Below, in pieces: positions 1-9,819 of a DNA stretch of 36,129 nt. The stretch spans positions 1-36,129 of the forward strand of contig JAHIVG010000068.1 of assembly GCA_018816705.1 (NCBI GenBank). The letters are read 5' to 3'. A program made the position numbers and the translations under genes. The notes below the pieces were generated by a model. It was not told the DNA's origin. It worked only from the letters and a program-made list of their open reading frames with translations, and ran no database searches. The stretch is from Nanobdellota archaeon. GTDB taxonomy: Archaea; Nanobdellota; Nanobdellia; Woesearchaeales; JAHIVG01. Every line of letters starts with the position of its first letter. The stretch's first letter is position 1.

Positions 1-552
1 CTAATCGACGAGAGCATGAGGGTCAAGCAGCTCGTCTTAAAAGACCTCATCCCGGACATCGAGAAGGCAGTAGAGATGATAATAGACTGCTTCGAGAAGG
101 GCGGCAAGCTATTGATCTGCGGCAACGGCGGATCGGCTGCTGACGCTTCTCACTTCGCCGGGGAGTTTGTGGCAAGATTCCTCAAGGAGAGGAAGGCCCT
201 GCCAGCCATAGCCCTGAACACAGACACATCCATCATCACAGCATGGAGCAACGATTACAGCTTCGACACCGTGTTCGAGAGACAAGTGGAGGCTTTGGGC
301 AGGAAAGGCGACATCTTCATAGGCATAAGCACCAGCTCGAACTCACCCAACATCATCAAGGCATCAGAATACTGCAGGAAAGCAGGCATAAAGACCCTGA
401 ACATCCTGGGCAATGACGGAGGCAAGCTGAAAGCGTTGTCAGACCACAGCATATTAGTCATGGACAAGAGCACGCCGAGGATACAGGAATCCCACATAAT
501 GATAGCCCACATCATATGCGAGCTCGTCGAGAAGCACTTCGCGGAGGGATGA
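1..552 (+). CDS. gmhA: Phosphoheptose isomerase-like SIS domain protein (GmhA family), 5' end truncated by window edge
   Basis: Frame is open to the window start (LIDES-MRVKQ...). SIS motifs LLICGNGGSAADASHFAGEFV, FERQVEALGRKGD and GISTSSNSPNI are GmhA-like. Confidence 0.85.
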   Translation, partial: LIDESMRVKQLVLKDLIPDIEKAVEMIIDCFEKGGKLLICGNGGSAADASHFAGEFVARFLKERKALPAIALNTDTSIITAWSNDYSFDTVFERQVEALGRKGDIFIGISTSSNSPNIIKASEYCRKAGIKTLNILGNDGGKLKALSDHSILVMDKSTPRIQESHIMIAHIICELVEKHFAEG

Positions 553-1022
553 AAATGGACTTCAAGAAGATAATGCTGGTCGTCTGCGACTTCGACGGCG
601 TCATGACCGACAACAAGGTCATCATGGACGAGAACGGGAAAGAATCTGTCGTGTGCAACAGAGGAGATGGGTTGGGCATAGACAGGCTCAAGGAAAATGA
701 TATCGAAGTGATCTGCCTGTCCAAGGAGAGGAACAAGGTCGTCGAGGCCAGGTGCAGGAAGGTAAAGATAGGATGCTGCCAGGGCATAGACGACAAGCCC
801 GAACTGTTCAAGAAGGAAGTGAGCAAGCGAGGCCTTACGATGGACCAGGTGTGCTTCATCGGCAACGACGTGAACGACATCGGATGCCTGAAAGAGGCAG
901 GGATCGGTGTCGCGACAAATGACGCCTACCCTGATGTCAAGAAGGTCGCTGACTTCATCACCAAGACCAACGGCGGGGAAGGGGTCGTGAGGGAGGTCTC
1001 GGACCTCATACTGAAAGGTTAA
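549..1022 (+). CDS. KdsC-like HAD phosphatase (sugar-acid phosphate phosphatase family)
   Basis: ATG at 549 overlaps the upstream TGA (ATGA). Motifs VVCDFDGVMTDNKV, ICLSKERN, GNDVNDIGCLKEAGIGVATNDA are typical of KdsC/NeuA-phosphatase HADs. The track start at 516 lies inside the upstream gene. Confidence 0.85.
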   Translation: MKMDFKKIMLVVCDFDGVMTDNKVIMDENGKESVVCNRGDGLGIDRLKENDIEVICLSKERNKVVEARCRKVKIGCCQGIDDKPELFKKEVSKRGLTMDQVCFIGNDVNDIGCLKEAGIGVATNDAYPDVKKVADFITKTNGGEGVVREVSDLILKG

Positions 1023-1055
1023 ATTATTTATATCATCTATACCCGGTGAACCATC

Positions 1056-2132
1056 ATGCAAGACATAAACTACTACATGCGGGCTTGGGAGACCAAGAAA
1101 AGGCTCCTGAAAGGCGAGAAGATAGAAGGGCTGCCTGAGCTCTGGGAAGGCTTTGTCTCGAAGAAACCTGTCGTCTTCCAGGTGGAGACCACAAACGTGT
1201 GCAACATGAAGTGCGTCATGTGCCCCCGGACGACGAAAATGAAGAGGGAAGCGGCCCACATGAAGCCGGAGACTTATAAGAAAGTGATGGACAATATTGA
1301 GCCGTTCAAACGGATCGACCTTCTGAATTACAGGAAGTTCCTCAGCCTGGAACTGGCAAAGAACGACATTGTCAACGAGGACGAGGACTTCTTCCACTTC
1401 GGGATCTCAGCGGAATCACTCACCATGCACGGCTTCGGAGAGCCTCCATTGGATCCGCATATAGTCGAAAGGGTGAAACTAGCTAAGGAAAAAGGTCTGA
1501 AGACCTACTTCTCCTGCAACCCGATGAACGTCAACGAGAAGGTGCTGAAAGGACTGCTGGAGGCAGGCCTGGACTACCTGAAATATTCCATAGACGGCCT
1601 CGACCCGAAGACGCTGGCAAAATACAGGGGCCGCGAAGTCACAAAGGAAGACATCTACGGCAAGATAGAGATGGCCCTGAAGATGATCAAAGAAGGAGAG
1701 CATGGCACCATGCTCGTGCTCACGATGCTCGGCTTCGGCGGCAACCAGGACCAGTGCAAGACCTTCATGAAAGACTGGAAGGACAAGAAGGTCTTTGCGT
1801 ACGTGAAGAACTGCCACAACAGATGGCTCTTCCAGGACGACGCACCCGAGAACACCGCACATTACATGAGGACATACTGCGAATACCCATTCCTGTGCGT
1901 CTGCCTCTTGCAGGACGGGACCGTAACACCATGCCCAGTGGATTACGACGGGCACCTGGCCATGGGTAACATCAACGAGCAAAGCCTTGAAGAGATCTGG
2001 AACTCCAAGAAGTACAAGGAATTCAGGAAGATGCACCTGCTGGGAGGCATACCGAAAGAACATTTCTGCATGGCGCAATGCGACGCGCCGATAATGGGGG
2101 ATGCGATAAATGGCATACGACCTAAAGGATGA
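1056..2132 (+). CDS. Radical SAM protein with SPASM-like C-terminus
   Basis: CNMKCVMC (CxxxCxxC) near the N-terminus; C-terminal Cys cluster CVCLLQDGTVTPCPVDYDG...CMAQCDAP. TATA-like TTATTTATAT about 27 nt upstream. Confidence 0.85.
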   Translation: MQDINYYMRAWETKKRLLKGEKIEGLPELWEGFVSKKPVVFQVETTNVCNMKCVMCPRTTKMKREAAHMKPETYKKVMDNIEPFKRIDLLNYRKFLSLELAKNDIVNEDEDFFHFGISAESLTMHGFGEPPLDPHIVERVKLAKEKGLKTYFSCNPMNVNEKVLKGLLEAGLDYLKYSIDGLDPKTLAKYRGREVTKEDIYGKIEMALKMIKEGEHGTMLVLTMLGFGGNQDQCKTFMKDWKDKKVFAYVKNCHNRWLFQDDAPENTAHYMRTYCEYPFLCVCLLQDGTVTPCPVDYDGHLAMGNINEQSLEEIWNSKKYKEFRKMHLLGGIPKEHFCMAQCDAPIMGDAINGIRPKG

Positions 2133-2862
2133 AGTCGTGGTGATAGCTGGAGGAGCAGGACTGATAGGCAAGGCCCTGTCAAAGGCCTTTGCGGAAGAAG
2201 GGGCAAAGGTCGTGATAGCTTCCAAGGAAGGGAAAGGATTTGCCCAAGAGATCGGTGCTGGATTCCACGAGCTGGACATCAGCGACGAATCCAGCGTGGA
2301 CAGGCTCATCAAGGACATGGACAAGGGACACGGAAAGATAGATGTCTTCATCAACTGCGCATGGCCCAAGACAGACGACTGGATGACCAATGTAGAAGAA
2401 GTCAAGTTCAAGTCCATACTGAAGAACCTAGAGATGCATCTCGGCGGCTATTGGCTGTGCTGCCAGAGGTTCGCGCTCTACATGAAGAAGCAGGGCCACG
2501 GCCGGATAATCAACTTCAGCTCGACACAGGGTGTGGTAGCACCAAACTTCTCAGTTTATGAGGGTACAAAGATGACCTCTCCACCAGCATATCCGCTCAT
2601 CAAGGGCGGTATCATCATGATGACAAAGTATTTTGCGACTTATTTCGCAAAGCATAACGTGCGGGTGAATTCTGTTTCGCCTGGAGGCGTGTACAACGAC
2701 CAGGACCCAGACTTCGTCAAGAGGTATTCCAAGCTGACACCGCTGGGAAGGATGGCCAAGGCAGAGGAGATCGTATCCCCTGTATTGATGCTGGCATCGA
2801 AGAAGAGCAGCTACATGACAGGCGAGAACATAATGGTAGACGGAGGCTGGACAACATGGTAG
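2110..2862 (+). CDS. Short-chain dehydrogenase/reductase (SDR)
   Basis: GGAGLIGKALSKAF Rossmann motif, NCAW, SVYEGTK (YxxxK-like), C-terminal MTGENIMVDGGWT. Confidence 0.9.
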   Translation: MAYDLKDEVVVIAGGAGLIGKALSKAFAEEGAKVVIASKEGKGFAQEIGAGFHELDISDESSVDRLIKDMDKGHGKIDVFINCAWPKTDDWMTNVEEVKFKSILKNLEMHLGGYWLCCQRFALYMKKQGHGRIINFSSTQGVVAPNFSVYEGTKMTSPPAYPLIKGGIIMMTKYFATYFAKHNVRVNSVSPGGVYNDQDPDFVKRYSKLTPLGRMAKAEEIVSPVLMLASKKSSYMTGENIMVDGGWTTW

Positions 2863-3521
2863 TCGTCACGATAATACCTGCCCGGGGCGGGAGCAAGGGC
2901 ATACCCAAGAAGAACATCAAGCCAATGAACGGCAAGCCCATGATAGCCTGGACCATAGAGGCCAGCATAAAGAGCGGCGTTGACAAGACATACGTGTCCA
3001 CTGATTCTTCGGAGATCGCAGAGGTGTCGAGGAAGTACGGAGCAGAGGTTATCGTCAGGTCCAAGGACCTGGCCGGTGACTTCACCTCCAGCGAAGACGT
3101 GCTGATACATGCTGTCGAGTATCTTGAGAAGGAGGGAGTGAAGCCAGAGCTGATAGTGTTCTTGCAGTGCACCTCGCCCACGCGGGAAGCAGACGTGATA
3201 TCTTCAGCAGTGAAAAAGATAGACGAAGGATATGATTCTGTCGTGGCCGTCTTCGAGACCACACGGTACTACGGCAAGTCCGATAGAGGTGTGTTCAAGT
3301 CCTTCAGGGGCAGCATCAAGAGGCGGCAAGACACAGAGAAATGGTACTGCGACTCGGGATCATGCTATGTTATGAAAACAGATGTGTTCATGAAGGAAAA
3401 AGACAGGTTCTGCGGCAAAGTAGGCTGGGTCGAGATGCCGGAGATGGACGGCTTCGAGGTCGACAACCTGTTCGACTTCTGGCTGATAGAGAGGATACTG
3501 GAATACAAGGACTTTCAATAG
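2856..3521 (+). CDS. Acylneuraminate cytidylyltransferase-like CMP-sugar synthetase (NeuA family)
   Basis: VTIIPARGGSKGIPKKNIKPMNGKPMIAWTIEAS and FLQCTSPTREADVI are NeuA/KdsB-type motifs. Overlaps the SDR end. Confidence 0.9.
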   Translation: MVVVTIIPARGGSKGIPKKNIKPMNGKPMIAWTIEASIKSGVDKTYVSTDSSEIAEVSRKYGAEVIVRSKDLAGDFTSSEDVLIHAVEYLEKEGVKPELIVFLQCTSPTREADVISSAVKKIDEGYDSVVAVFETTRYYGKSDRGVFKSFRGSIKRRQDTEKWYCDSGSCYVMKTDVFMKEKDRFCGKVGWVEMPEMDGFEVDNLFDFWLIERILEYKDFQ

Positions 3522-3772
3522 AACATTTTTTGTCGCTTCCTAATCCTGTTGTAGGCATAATCAAGCCCTGTCCATCTTGTAAGAAGAACAAAAGGGTGCT
3601 CGAGCATCTCCCTTGCCCTCAAGGCGTACATCGTCACCGCAGGACTCAATCCGCATTGGATCGGAAGAACATGCTCTCTGCCAGTGGATTCACTGATGAA
3701 CCGCTCCTGGTCATAGTATCTCCCTGCATAGTCAAAACCTACCAGGTGACTCAACAAATCCTTCAACTTCAT
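3515..3772 (-). CDS. Small hypothetical protein (85 aa)
   Basis: ORF MKLKDLLSHLVGFDYAGRYYD... with its own TATA-like box (CTTTTATATA, ~3797-3806) about 29 nt upstream; convergent with the cytidylyltransferase. Confidence 0.5.
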   Translation of the reverse strand: MKLKDLLSHLVGFDYAGRYYDQERFISESTGREHVLPIQCGLSPAVTMYALRAREMLEHPFVLLTRWTGLDYAYNRIRKRQKMFY

Positions 3773-3875
3773 GAAGGGAACGGAATCTCAAGGAAGTATA
3801 TAAAAGTTATTATTATCAGTAGTGAGGATGCCGGAGCATAAGGTAATATTTAAATAATGCAACAGTCCTCTGATT

Positions 3876-4844
3876 GTGGGGTTTCATATGAAACGAGCAC
3901 TGATCACAGGCATAACAGGGCAGGACGGCAGCTACCTGGCAGACTTCCTGCTGCAGAAAGGATACAAGGTCTACGGCATGGTCCGCAGGGCCAGTACCGA
4001 GAAATACGAGAGGATAGCCCACGCAAAGGATAAGATCACCCTGCTGCAAGGCGACCTGCTGGACCAGCTGTCGTTGGTGAATGCCGTGAAAGAGGCAGAC
4101 CCGGACGAGGTCTACAACCTGGCAGCCATGAGCTTCGTGCCCACGAGCTGGACACAGCCAGTGCTGACCGGAGAGTTCACCGGACTAGGCGTTACCAGGA
4201 TGCTGGAAGCCATTAGGCTGGTCAACAAGAACATCAGGTTCTACCAGGCTTCCAGTTCAGAGATGTTCGGCAAGGTGCGGCAGAGCCCGCAGAACGAGAA
4301 CACGCCATTCCACCCGCGGAGCCCTTACGGCGTGGCAAAGGCCTATGGCCACTTCATCACCGTCAACTACAGGGAGAGCTACAAGCTTTTCGCAACGTCA
4401 GGCATACTGTTCAACCACGAATCACCCAGGAGAGGCATGGAGTTCGTGACCCGGAAGATAACACATGCGGCTGCCAGCATCAAGCTCAAGCTGGCCAAGG
4501 AACTGAGGCTAGGGAATACTGATGCGAGGCGGGACTGGGGATATGCAGGAGATTACGTACAGGCCATGTGGCTCATGCTCCAGCAGGACAAGCCAGAGGA
4601 TTACGTGATCGGCACAGGAAAGATGCACTCAGTAAAGAACGTCATAGACGTGGCATTCAAGCACCTCGGCCTCGACCCCAAGCGTTACGTAAAGGTGGAC
4701 AAGAGGCTCTTCAGGCCGGCAGAAGTGGACATGCTATGCGCAGACTACACCAAAGCAAGGGACAAGCTAGGATGGGAGCCTAGGGTTACCTTCGAAGAGC
4801 TCATACGCATGATGGTCGACGCTGACATGGAGCGCCTGCAATGA
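3876..4844 (+). CDS. gmd: GDP-mannose 4,6-dehydratase
   Basis: [60 protein letters not shown]. Start is either GTG 3876 (TATA spacing) or ATG 3888 (family N-terminus). Confidence 0.92.
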   Translation: MGFHMKRALITGITGQDGSYLADFLLQKGYKVYGMVRRASTEKYERIAHAKDKITLLQGDLLDQLSLVNAVKEADPDEVYNLAAMSFVPTSWTQPVLTGEFTGLGVTRMLEAIRLVNKNIRFYQASSSEMFGKVRQSPQNENTPFHPRSPYGVAKAYGHFITVNYRESYKLFATSGILFNHESPRRGMEFVTRKITHAAASIKLKLAKELRLGNTDARRDWGYAGDYVQAMWLMLQQDKPEDYVIGTGKMHSVKNVIDVAFKHLGLDPKRYVKVDKRLFRPAEVDMLCADYTKARDKLGWEPRVTFEELIRMMVDADMERLQ

Positions 4845-5713
4845 AAGCGCTGATAACCGGAGCGGCCGGCTTTGTCGGTCCGTGGCTGAAGAAAGAGCTC
4901 GGCGAAGCCATCTGCCTGGACAAGAATTCTGGTGATCATCAAGCAGACATACTCGACAGGAAAGCCCTTATGGAAATCTTCGAGAAGGAACAGCCTGACC
5001 AAGTCTTCCACCTGGCAGCGCAATCATCAGTAGCAAAGAGTTGGCATGAGCCAGAAGAGACCATGAAGGTCAACGTGAAAGGCACGATGAACGTCTTGGA
5101 TGCGGTCCGGAAGCACTGTCCTCAAGCCAGGGTGCTGGTAGTGAGTTCTGCAGAGGTGTATGGCAAGCCGGAGAGATTGCCGCTGAAAGAGGACGATCCA
5201 TTGAAGCCTGTAAGCCCTTATGGCAAGTCAAGGGTGGCGCAGGAAGAACTCGTGGGCCAGTATACTAAGCTTGGTGTTAACGCAGTGGTCATCAGGAGCT
5301 TCTCACATACAGGGCCCGGGCAGAGCCCGAGCTTCGTGTGCTCAGAGTTCGCAAAGGCTGTTGCAGAAGGCGAGAAGTCAATAACCATAGGCGATGGCAG
5401 CATAAAGAGGGATTTCTCCGATGTGCGGGATGTTGTCCGAGGGTACAGGCTGGCGCTGGAAAGGTTCAAGCCAGGAACGTATAACCTCTGCTCTGGCAAG
5501 GCCTACTCGATAAAAGAGATACTGGACAAGCTCATCTCGATCAGCGGGGCTGAGATAAAGGTGGAGAGCGACGAGTCAAAGATCAGGAAGAACGACATAC
5601 CAGAGCTCTTGGGCAATAATTCTAAGTTCTCTGAAGCCTTCGGCTGGAAGCCTGAGATACCCTTCGAGAAGACGCTGTCTGACCTGCTCGAATATTGGCA
5701 GGCTAAAACCTGA
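4841..5713 (+). CDS. NAD-dependent epimerase/dehydratase, GDP-4-keto-6-deoxymannose reductase-like (Rmd-like)
   Basis: [62 protein letters not shown] overlap with gmd. Confidence 0.85.
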   Translation: MKALITGAAGFVGPWLKKELGEAICLDKNSGDHQADILDRKALMEIFEKEQPDQVFHLAAQSSVAKSWHEPEETMKVNVKGTMNVLDAVRKHCPQARVLVVSSAEVYGKPERLPLKEDDPLKPVSPYGKSRVAQEELVGQYTKLGVNAVVIRSFSHTGPGQSPSFVCSEFAKAVAEGEKSITIGDGSIKRDFSDVRDVVRGYRLALERFKPGTYNLCSGKAYSIKEILDKLISISGAEIKVESDESKIRKNDIPELLGNNSKFSEAFGWKPEIPFEKTLSDLLEYWQAKT

Positions 5714-6389
5714 GCTTGAGAATCCTGATGAAGTTGCTGAAAAGTATCTTCACTCCGAGCTTTGATTTGCCAGAGGCGCGCTGCTTGAAGATGATAGGCA
5801 CTTCTGCTATCTTCAAGCGCTTCTTATGCGCCCGGTAGAGCACTTCGGTCACGATGAAAGGATCTTTCGCCTTCAATGTGCGGGGATTAATGGTTTCCAT
5901 GGCCTTCCTTGTGAAACAGCGATAGCCAGAAGTCGGGTCTGTAGCCTTGATGCCGAGGACTATGCGTATGTACAGCCGGGCGAAACCGCTCACAAATTTT
6001 CTTAATGCTCCGCGCTCGATGTCCCTTCCGCCTTTTATATTTCTTGAACCTAGTACGACGTCTGCCGTGTCAGCGGCTTTTATCAGGCTGGGAATGTACT
6101 TCGGGTCATGTGAGAAATCTCCGTCCATCTCGACAATCCTGTCTGCGCCGTGGTCGAGGCAATACATGAAGCCTTCCCTGCCGGCCAGGCCGCGGCCGCG
6201 GTTCTTCCTCCTCAGCAGGAGCTCGACATTCCTCTTCCTCATCCTCTGGACGAGCATCCATGTGCCGTCAGGCGAGATGTCGTCGACGACAACGATGCGC
6301 AGGTTTGGGATTTTCAGGTCAAGGATGGCCTTGATTAGCCTCTCTATGTTAGAAGCTTCATTGTAGGTCGGAATCATGACATATATCAT
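5703..6389 (-). CDS. GT2 family glycosyltransferase, polyprenyl/dolichyl-phosphate mannosyltransferase-like
   Basis: IPTYNEASNIERLI, VVDDISPDGT, EMDGDFSHDPKYIP, TDPTSGYRCF are DPM1-like motifs. 3' end overlaps the convergent reductase by 11 nt. Confidence 0.88.
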   Translation of the reverse strand: MIYVMIPTYNEASNIERLIKAILDLKIPNLRIVVVDDISPDGTWMLVQRMRKRNVELLLRRKNRGRGLAGREGFMYCLDHGADRIVEMDGDFSHDPKYIPSLIKAADTADVVLGSRNIKGGRDIERGALRKFVSGFARLYIRIVLGIKATDPTSGYRCFTRKAMETINPRTLKAKDPFIVTEVLYRAHKKRLKIAEVPIIFKQRASGKSKLGVKILFSNFIRILKLRF

Positions 6390-6415
6390 GGACAGAAGGA
6401 ATTGCCGGGCGATAT

Positions 6416-7414
6416 TTAAACGTTTCTGACCCTTTCAACTGCCTTAAGAATCATCTCAACAGTTATCGCGTCAGCACAGCTGGGCTGTGCTATCGGGTCT
6501 TTCTTGTAGCAGCAGTAGCATTCCACGTCTGCGTGGACTTTCTCGCCGAGGCCGTAGAGCTCGACCTCTGCTGCTGACGTGGGGCCGAAGAATGCCACAA
6601 TCCTCTTCTTCAGGGCAATCCTGATGTGGAGTGCGAGAGTGTCGCTGGTGATCAGGAGGTCGACTGCTGAAAGCTTGGCTGCGAACTGTCGCAGGGTGTT
6701 GTCTGTGCCGGCGTCGATGATGTCGCACTTGGCCTGTCCGATGATCTTTTTGTTGCGCTCGGTCTCTTCCGGGCCGCCGAACAGGACAATCTTGGCATCT
6801 TTTGAAAGGTGTTCTGCTAGCTTGACAGTCTTCTCTATAGACAATCGCTTGAGAGGCCACCTGCTGCCTGCACCCGTGTTGAAGCCAATGACATATCCTG
6901 GGCCAATCTTCTCCCTGAACTCCTCTGTCAGTTGTTCGTCGTCTTCAGTCATATAATAAAGGGTTTCTGACTTCTCTGGCTTGAGGCCGACTATGTCGAG
7001 CATGTGCTCTTGGTAGGTCTTCTTGTTCTCTTTCTTCAGCACATCGTTCTGCGGCTCGGGACCAAGAGCAGACATCATGAACCAGGGCTCAGCCCCTTCG
7101 GTGAATTTGACGCCTTCGTCCCAGTAGAAGCCCTTGAACTCTGCTCCGGATCTGAGTTTGGATGCGAACTTGCATGCCAGCTCGTCCTCGTCCAGGTTGA
7201 TGACCAGGTCAAAGCTGCCAAGCTGGGAGATGTCCTGGACTGCCACTACTTGTGATATGAGGGAATTGTAGGCCAGCAAGGGCTTGGAGAAAGGCTTTGT
7301 GATCCAAGTGATCCCTGCATCAGGGTGCTGCTCTTTCAGGCCCTGGAGGATACAAGTGGTCCTCAGTACGTCGCCTGCTGCGCCGAGCTTGATCATGAGT
7401 ATTGACTTGACCAT
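6416..7414 (-). CDS. GT9 (heptosyltransferase-like) glycosyltransferase
   Basis: SILMIKLGAAGDVLRTTCILQGLKEQHPDAGITWIT; GFNTGAGSRWPLKRLS; LLITSDTLALHIRIALKKRIVAFFGPTSAAEVELYG; C-terminal Cys motif CYCCYKK. Confidence 0.87.
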   Translation of the reverse strand: MVKSILMIKLGAAGDVLRTTCILQGLKEQHPDAGITWITKPFSKPLLAYNSLISQVVAVQDISQLGSFDLVINLDEDELACKFASKLRSGAEFKGFYWDEGVKFTEGAEPWFMMSALGPEPQNDVLKKENKKTYQEHMLDIVGLKPEKSETLYYMTEDDEQLTEEFREKIGPGYVIGFNTGAGSRWPLKRLSIEKTVKLAEHLSKDAKIVLFGGPEETERNKKIIGQAKCDIIDAGTDNTLRQFAAKLSAVDLLITSDTLALHIRIALKKRIVAFFGPTSAAEVELYGLGEKVHADVECYCCYKKDPIAQPSCADAITVEMILKAVERVRNV

Positions 7415-7487
7415 GGGTGATGGAGCATGGCTTGGCGATAAAAAGGTTTCGAAAAATTAATAAGAATAGCATGATTACCCCCTCATC

Positions 7488-7757
7488 ATGAAACAGCCGG
7501 AGGTCAAGTTTTTCAGAGTAGAATACCAGCACGGAAGGACCGAGTACATAGCGGCATCCTCGCAGCAGGCAGTCGAAGACCTTATAGAACAGTCGAATCC
7601 ACCTGTCGGACCTCCGATGTATAAGACTGATAGCTTGACCGAGGTTGAGGAAGATGAAGCAAAATGGGCTGACCTCTACCCGGCGTTCTCGAAAGACAAA
7701 GGCCTTTGCGGTGACGGGACTTTCATTCTCGGAACAACTAATGTGAAAGTCGACTAG
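7488..7757 (+). CDS. Small hypothetical protein (89 aa)
   Basis: Intact ORF with a TATA-like ATTAATAA about 28 nt upstream; no recognised domain. Confidence 0.65.
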   Translation: MKQPEVKFFRVEYQHGRTEYIAASSQQAVEDLIEQSNPPVGPPMYKTDSLTEVEEDEAKWADLYPAFSKDKGLCGDGTFILGTTNVKVD

Positions 7758-7792
7758 CAAACCTTAAATACTCTTGCTGCGTTCTGGCTTGC

Positions 7793-8803
7793 ATGAAAAT
7801 AGCCATACTCACACCCACATACAGCCACTTCTCGGGCATAGACAGGCTGGTGGAGATAAACACTGCTGAATACGTCAGGCAGGGCCACAAGGTCATGATA
7901 ATGTGCCTCAAGGCCACCATGAAGAGCGATAAGGCCAAAGTGGTGCAGCTGGGTATGCCCAAGTCACCTTTCTTCGAAAGGATGTACAGGCTGCTGTTCT
8001 TCCTCCATACTGCCAAGATTGACAAGGCAGTCAGGATGCTGAAAGGATACGACCTTGTTGTGTCGCATTTCTACCCGATGAACATAATCGCGAAGAGGGC
8101 GAAGAAGCTGCTGAAGATAAGGTATCAGTATTACAACGCAGGCGTCTCCTGGCCGAGGCTGTTCAAGAATCCGCTCGAAAGGCTCTACATGCAGGTCTTC
8201 ACCTGGCTTAGCAACTCCACGGCCAAAGGATGCGACGAGGCGATATCGATAAGCAACTTCATGAGGGAAGAGCTTCTCAGGGAGACAGGCATAGACAGTG
8301 AAGTCAAGTACATCCCGGTTGACAAAAAATTTAATGCGAAAGTCAGTGGAAAGGTGGTAAGGGATAAGTACAAGTTGGGAAAAGACCCTGTCCTGCTCTA
8401 TCTCGGCAGGATCTCACCCCACAAAGGCGTACATCTTCTCATAGAGGCCTACAAGCTGGCCAAGCAGAAGATACCAGGGCTGAAGCTCATGATAACAGGC
8501 AAGCACACCTTCCCGGCCTACAGCAGGAAGCTGAAGAGAATGGCGGATGAAGGAGTGATATTCACAGGGTTCGTGGCCGATGAGAAGCTTCCCGGACTAT
8601 ACGGAGCGTGCAGCCTCTACACCACAGCCTCGCTGTGGGAAGGCTACGACATCCCAGTGGTCGAAGCGCAGGCCTGCGGCAAGAAAGTCGTTGCCTTCGA
8701 CGCGGGCTCGCACAAGGAAGTTGTCAAGAAAGGCCTATTGGTGAAGTCAGGGGACGTGGAAGGGTTCTCTAAGGCAATAGTACGTCTTCTGCATAAGATT
8801 TAA
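7793..8803 (+). CDS. GT4-type glycosyltransferase (glycosyl transferase group 1)
   Basis: YLGRISPHKGVHLLIEAYKLA; LPGLYGACSLYTTASLWEGYDIPVVEAQACGKKVVAFDAGSHKEVV. TATA box TTAAATA about 26 nt upstream. Confidence 0.92.
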   Translation: MKIAILTPTYSHFSGIDRLVEINTAEYVRQGHKVMIMCLKATMKSDKAKVVQLGMPKSPFFERMYRLLFFLHTAKIDKAVRMLKGYDLVVSHFYPMNIIAKRAKKLLKIRYQYYNAGVSWPRLFKNPLERLYMQVFTWLSNSTAKGCDEAISISNFMREELLRETGIDSEVKYIPVDKKFNAKVSGKVVRDKYKLGKDPVLLYLGRISPHKGVHLLIEAYKLAKQKIPGLKLMITGKHTFPAYSRKLKRMADEGVIFTGFVADEKLPGLYGACSLYTTASLWEGYDIPVVEAQACGKKVVAFDAGSHKEVVKKGLLVKSGDVEGFSKAIVRLLHKI

Positions 8804-8829
8804 ATATCCCTGAAAATTGTCCCACCCTT

Positions 8830-9819
8830 ATGGCAAGATGCCTAGTGACAGGAGGGGCCGGCTTCATAGGCAGCCACGTGACAGATGAGCTGCTTAAGCT
8901 AGGCCATGAAGTGGTCGTATTAGATGATCTCAGCGGCGGCTTTGCGGAGAACGTCAACAAGGATGCGAACTTTGTAGAGGGCAGCATAACTGACTATGGG
9001 CTGATAAAGAAACTGTTCAAGGAGCACAAGTTCGATTATGTGTTCCACCTAGCTGCGTACGCCGCAGAAGGGCTGAGCCACTTCATCAAGCGCTTCAACT
9101 ACGACAACAACCTGATAGGAAGCATCAACCTCATCAACGCCTCTGTCAACCACGATGTCAAGTGCTTCATCTTTACCTCCTCGATAGCGGTGTACGGCAG
9201 GAACCAGCTGCCTATGAGCGAAGAGATGATCCCTCTGCCAGAGGACTCGTACGGCATAGCGAAATACGCTGTTGAGCAGGAGCTCAAGTCGTGCAAGGAG
9301 ATATTCGGCCTGAATTATGTGATCTTCAGGCCGCACAATGTCTACGGAGAGAAGCAGAACATAGGCGACAAGTACAGGAACGTAATCGGCATTTTCATGA
9401 ACAATATAATGCTAGGCAAGCCATTGCCGATATTCGGCGACGGAGAGCAGACCAGGGCGTTCTCTTACATAAGCGACGTTGCCCCCATAATCGCCAAATC
9501 ACCCTTTGTCAAGGGAGCTCTTAACAAGGTCTTCAACGTCGGGGCTGAGAAGCCATATTCCATCAATCAGCTCGCAGAAGAGGTATGTAAGGCCTTCGAC
9601 GCGAAGCCCGAAAAAGTCAACTATCCTGCGAGGAACGAAGTGGTGCATGCATACTCCTCGCACGAGAACGTGAAGAAGGTGTTCGGCATGGAAGAGCCGG
9701 TGCCTTTAAGCGAGGGAATAAAGAGGATGGCAGGATGGGCCAAAGAAGTGGGCTCGAAGAAGAGCAAGGAATTCGATGACCTAGAGATCAGGAAGAACCT
9801 CCCGCCGAGCTGGTCATGA
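8830..9819 (+). CDS. NAD-dependent epimerase (UDP-glucose 4-epimerase-like)
   Basis: CLVTGGAGFIGSHVTDELLKLGHEVVVLDDLSGG; FHLAAYAAEG; YGIAKYAVEQ; RPHNVYGEKQN. Confidence 0.9.
   Translation: MARCLVTGGAGFIGSHVTDELLKLGHEVVVLDDLSGGFAENVNKDANFVEGSITDYGLIKKLFKEHKFDYVFHLAAYAAEGLSHFIKRFNYDNNLIGSINLINASVNHDVKCFIFTSSIAVYGRNQLPMSEEMIPLPEDSYGIAKYAVEQELKSCKEIFGLNYVIFRPHNVYGEKQNIGDKYRNVIGIFMNNIMLGKPLPIFGDGEQTRAFSYISDVAPIIAKSPFVKGALNKVFNVGAEKPYSINQLAEEVCKAFDAKPEKVNYPARNEVVHAYSSHENVKKVFGMEEPVPLSEGIKRMAGWAKEVGSKKSKEFDDLEIRKNLPPSWS

Noticed and set aside
255-1397. 380-aa minus-strand ORF antisense to gmhA/KdsC-like/radical SAM genes
   Set aside because: It is antisense to three genes with clear family motifs; the long open frame is expected from the G/C-ending codon bias of the sense strand.
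1479-2417. 312-aa minus-strand ORF antisense to the radical SAM and SDR genes
   Set aside because: Sense-strand genes have clear motifs; the antisense frame has no recognisable domain.
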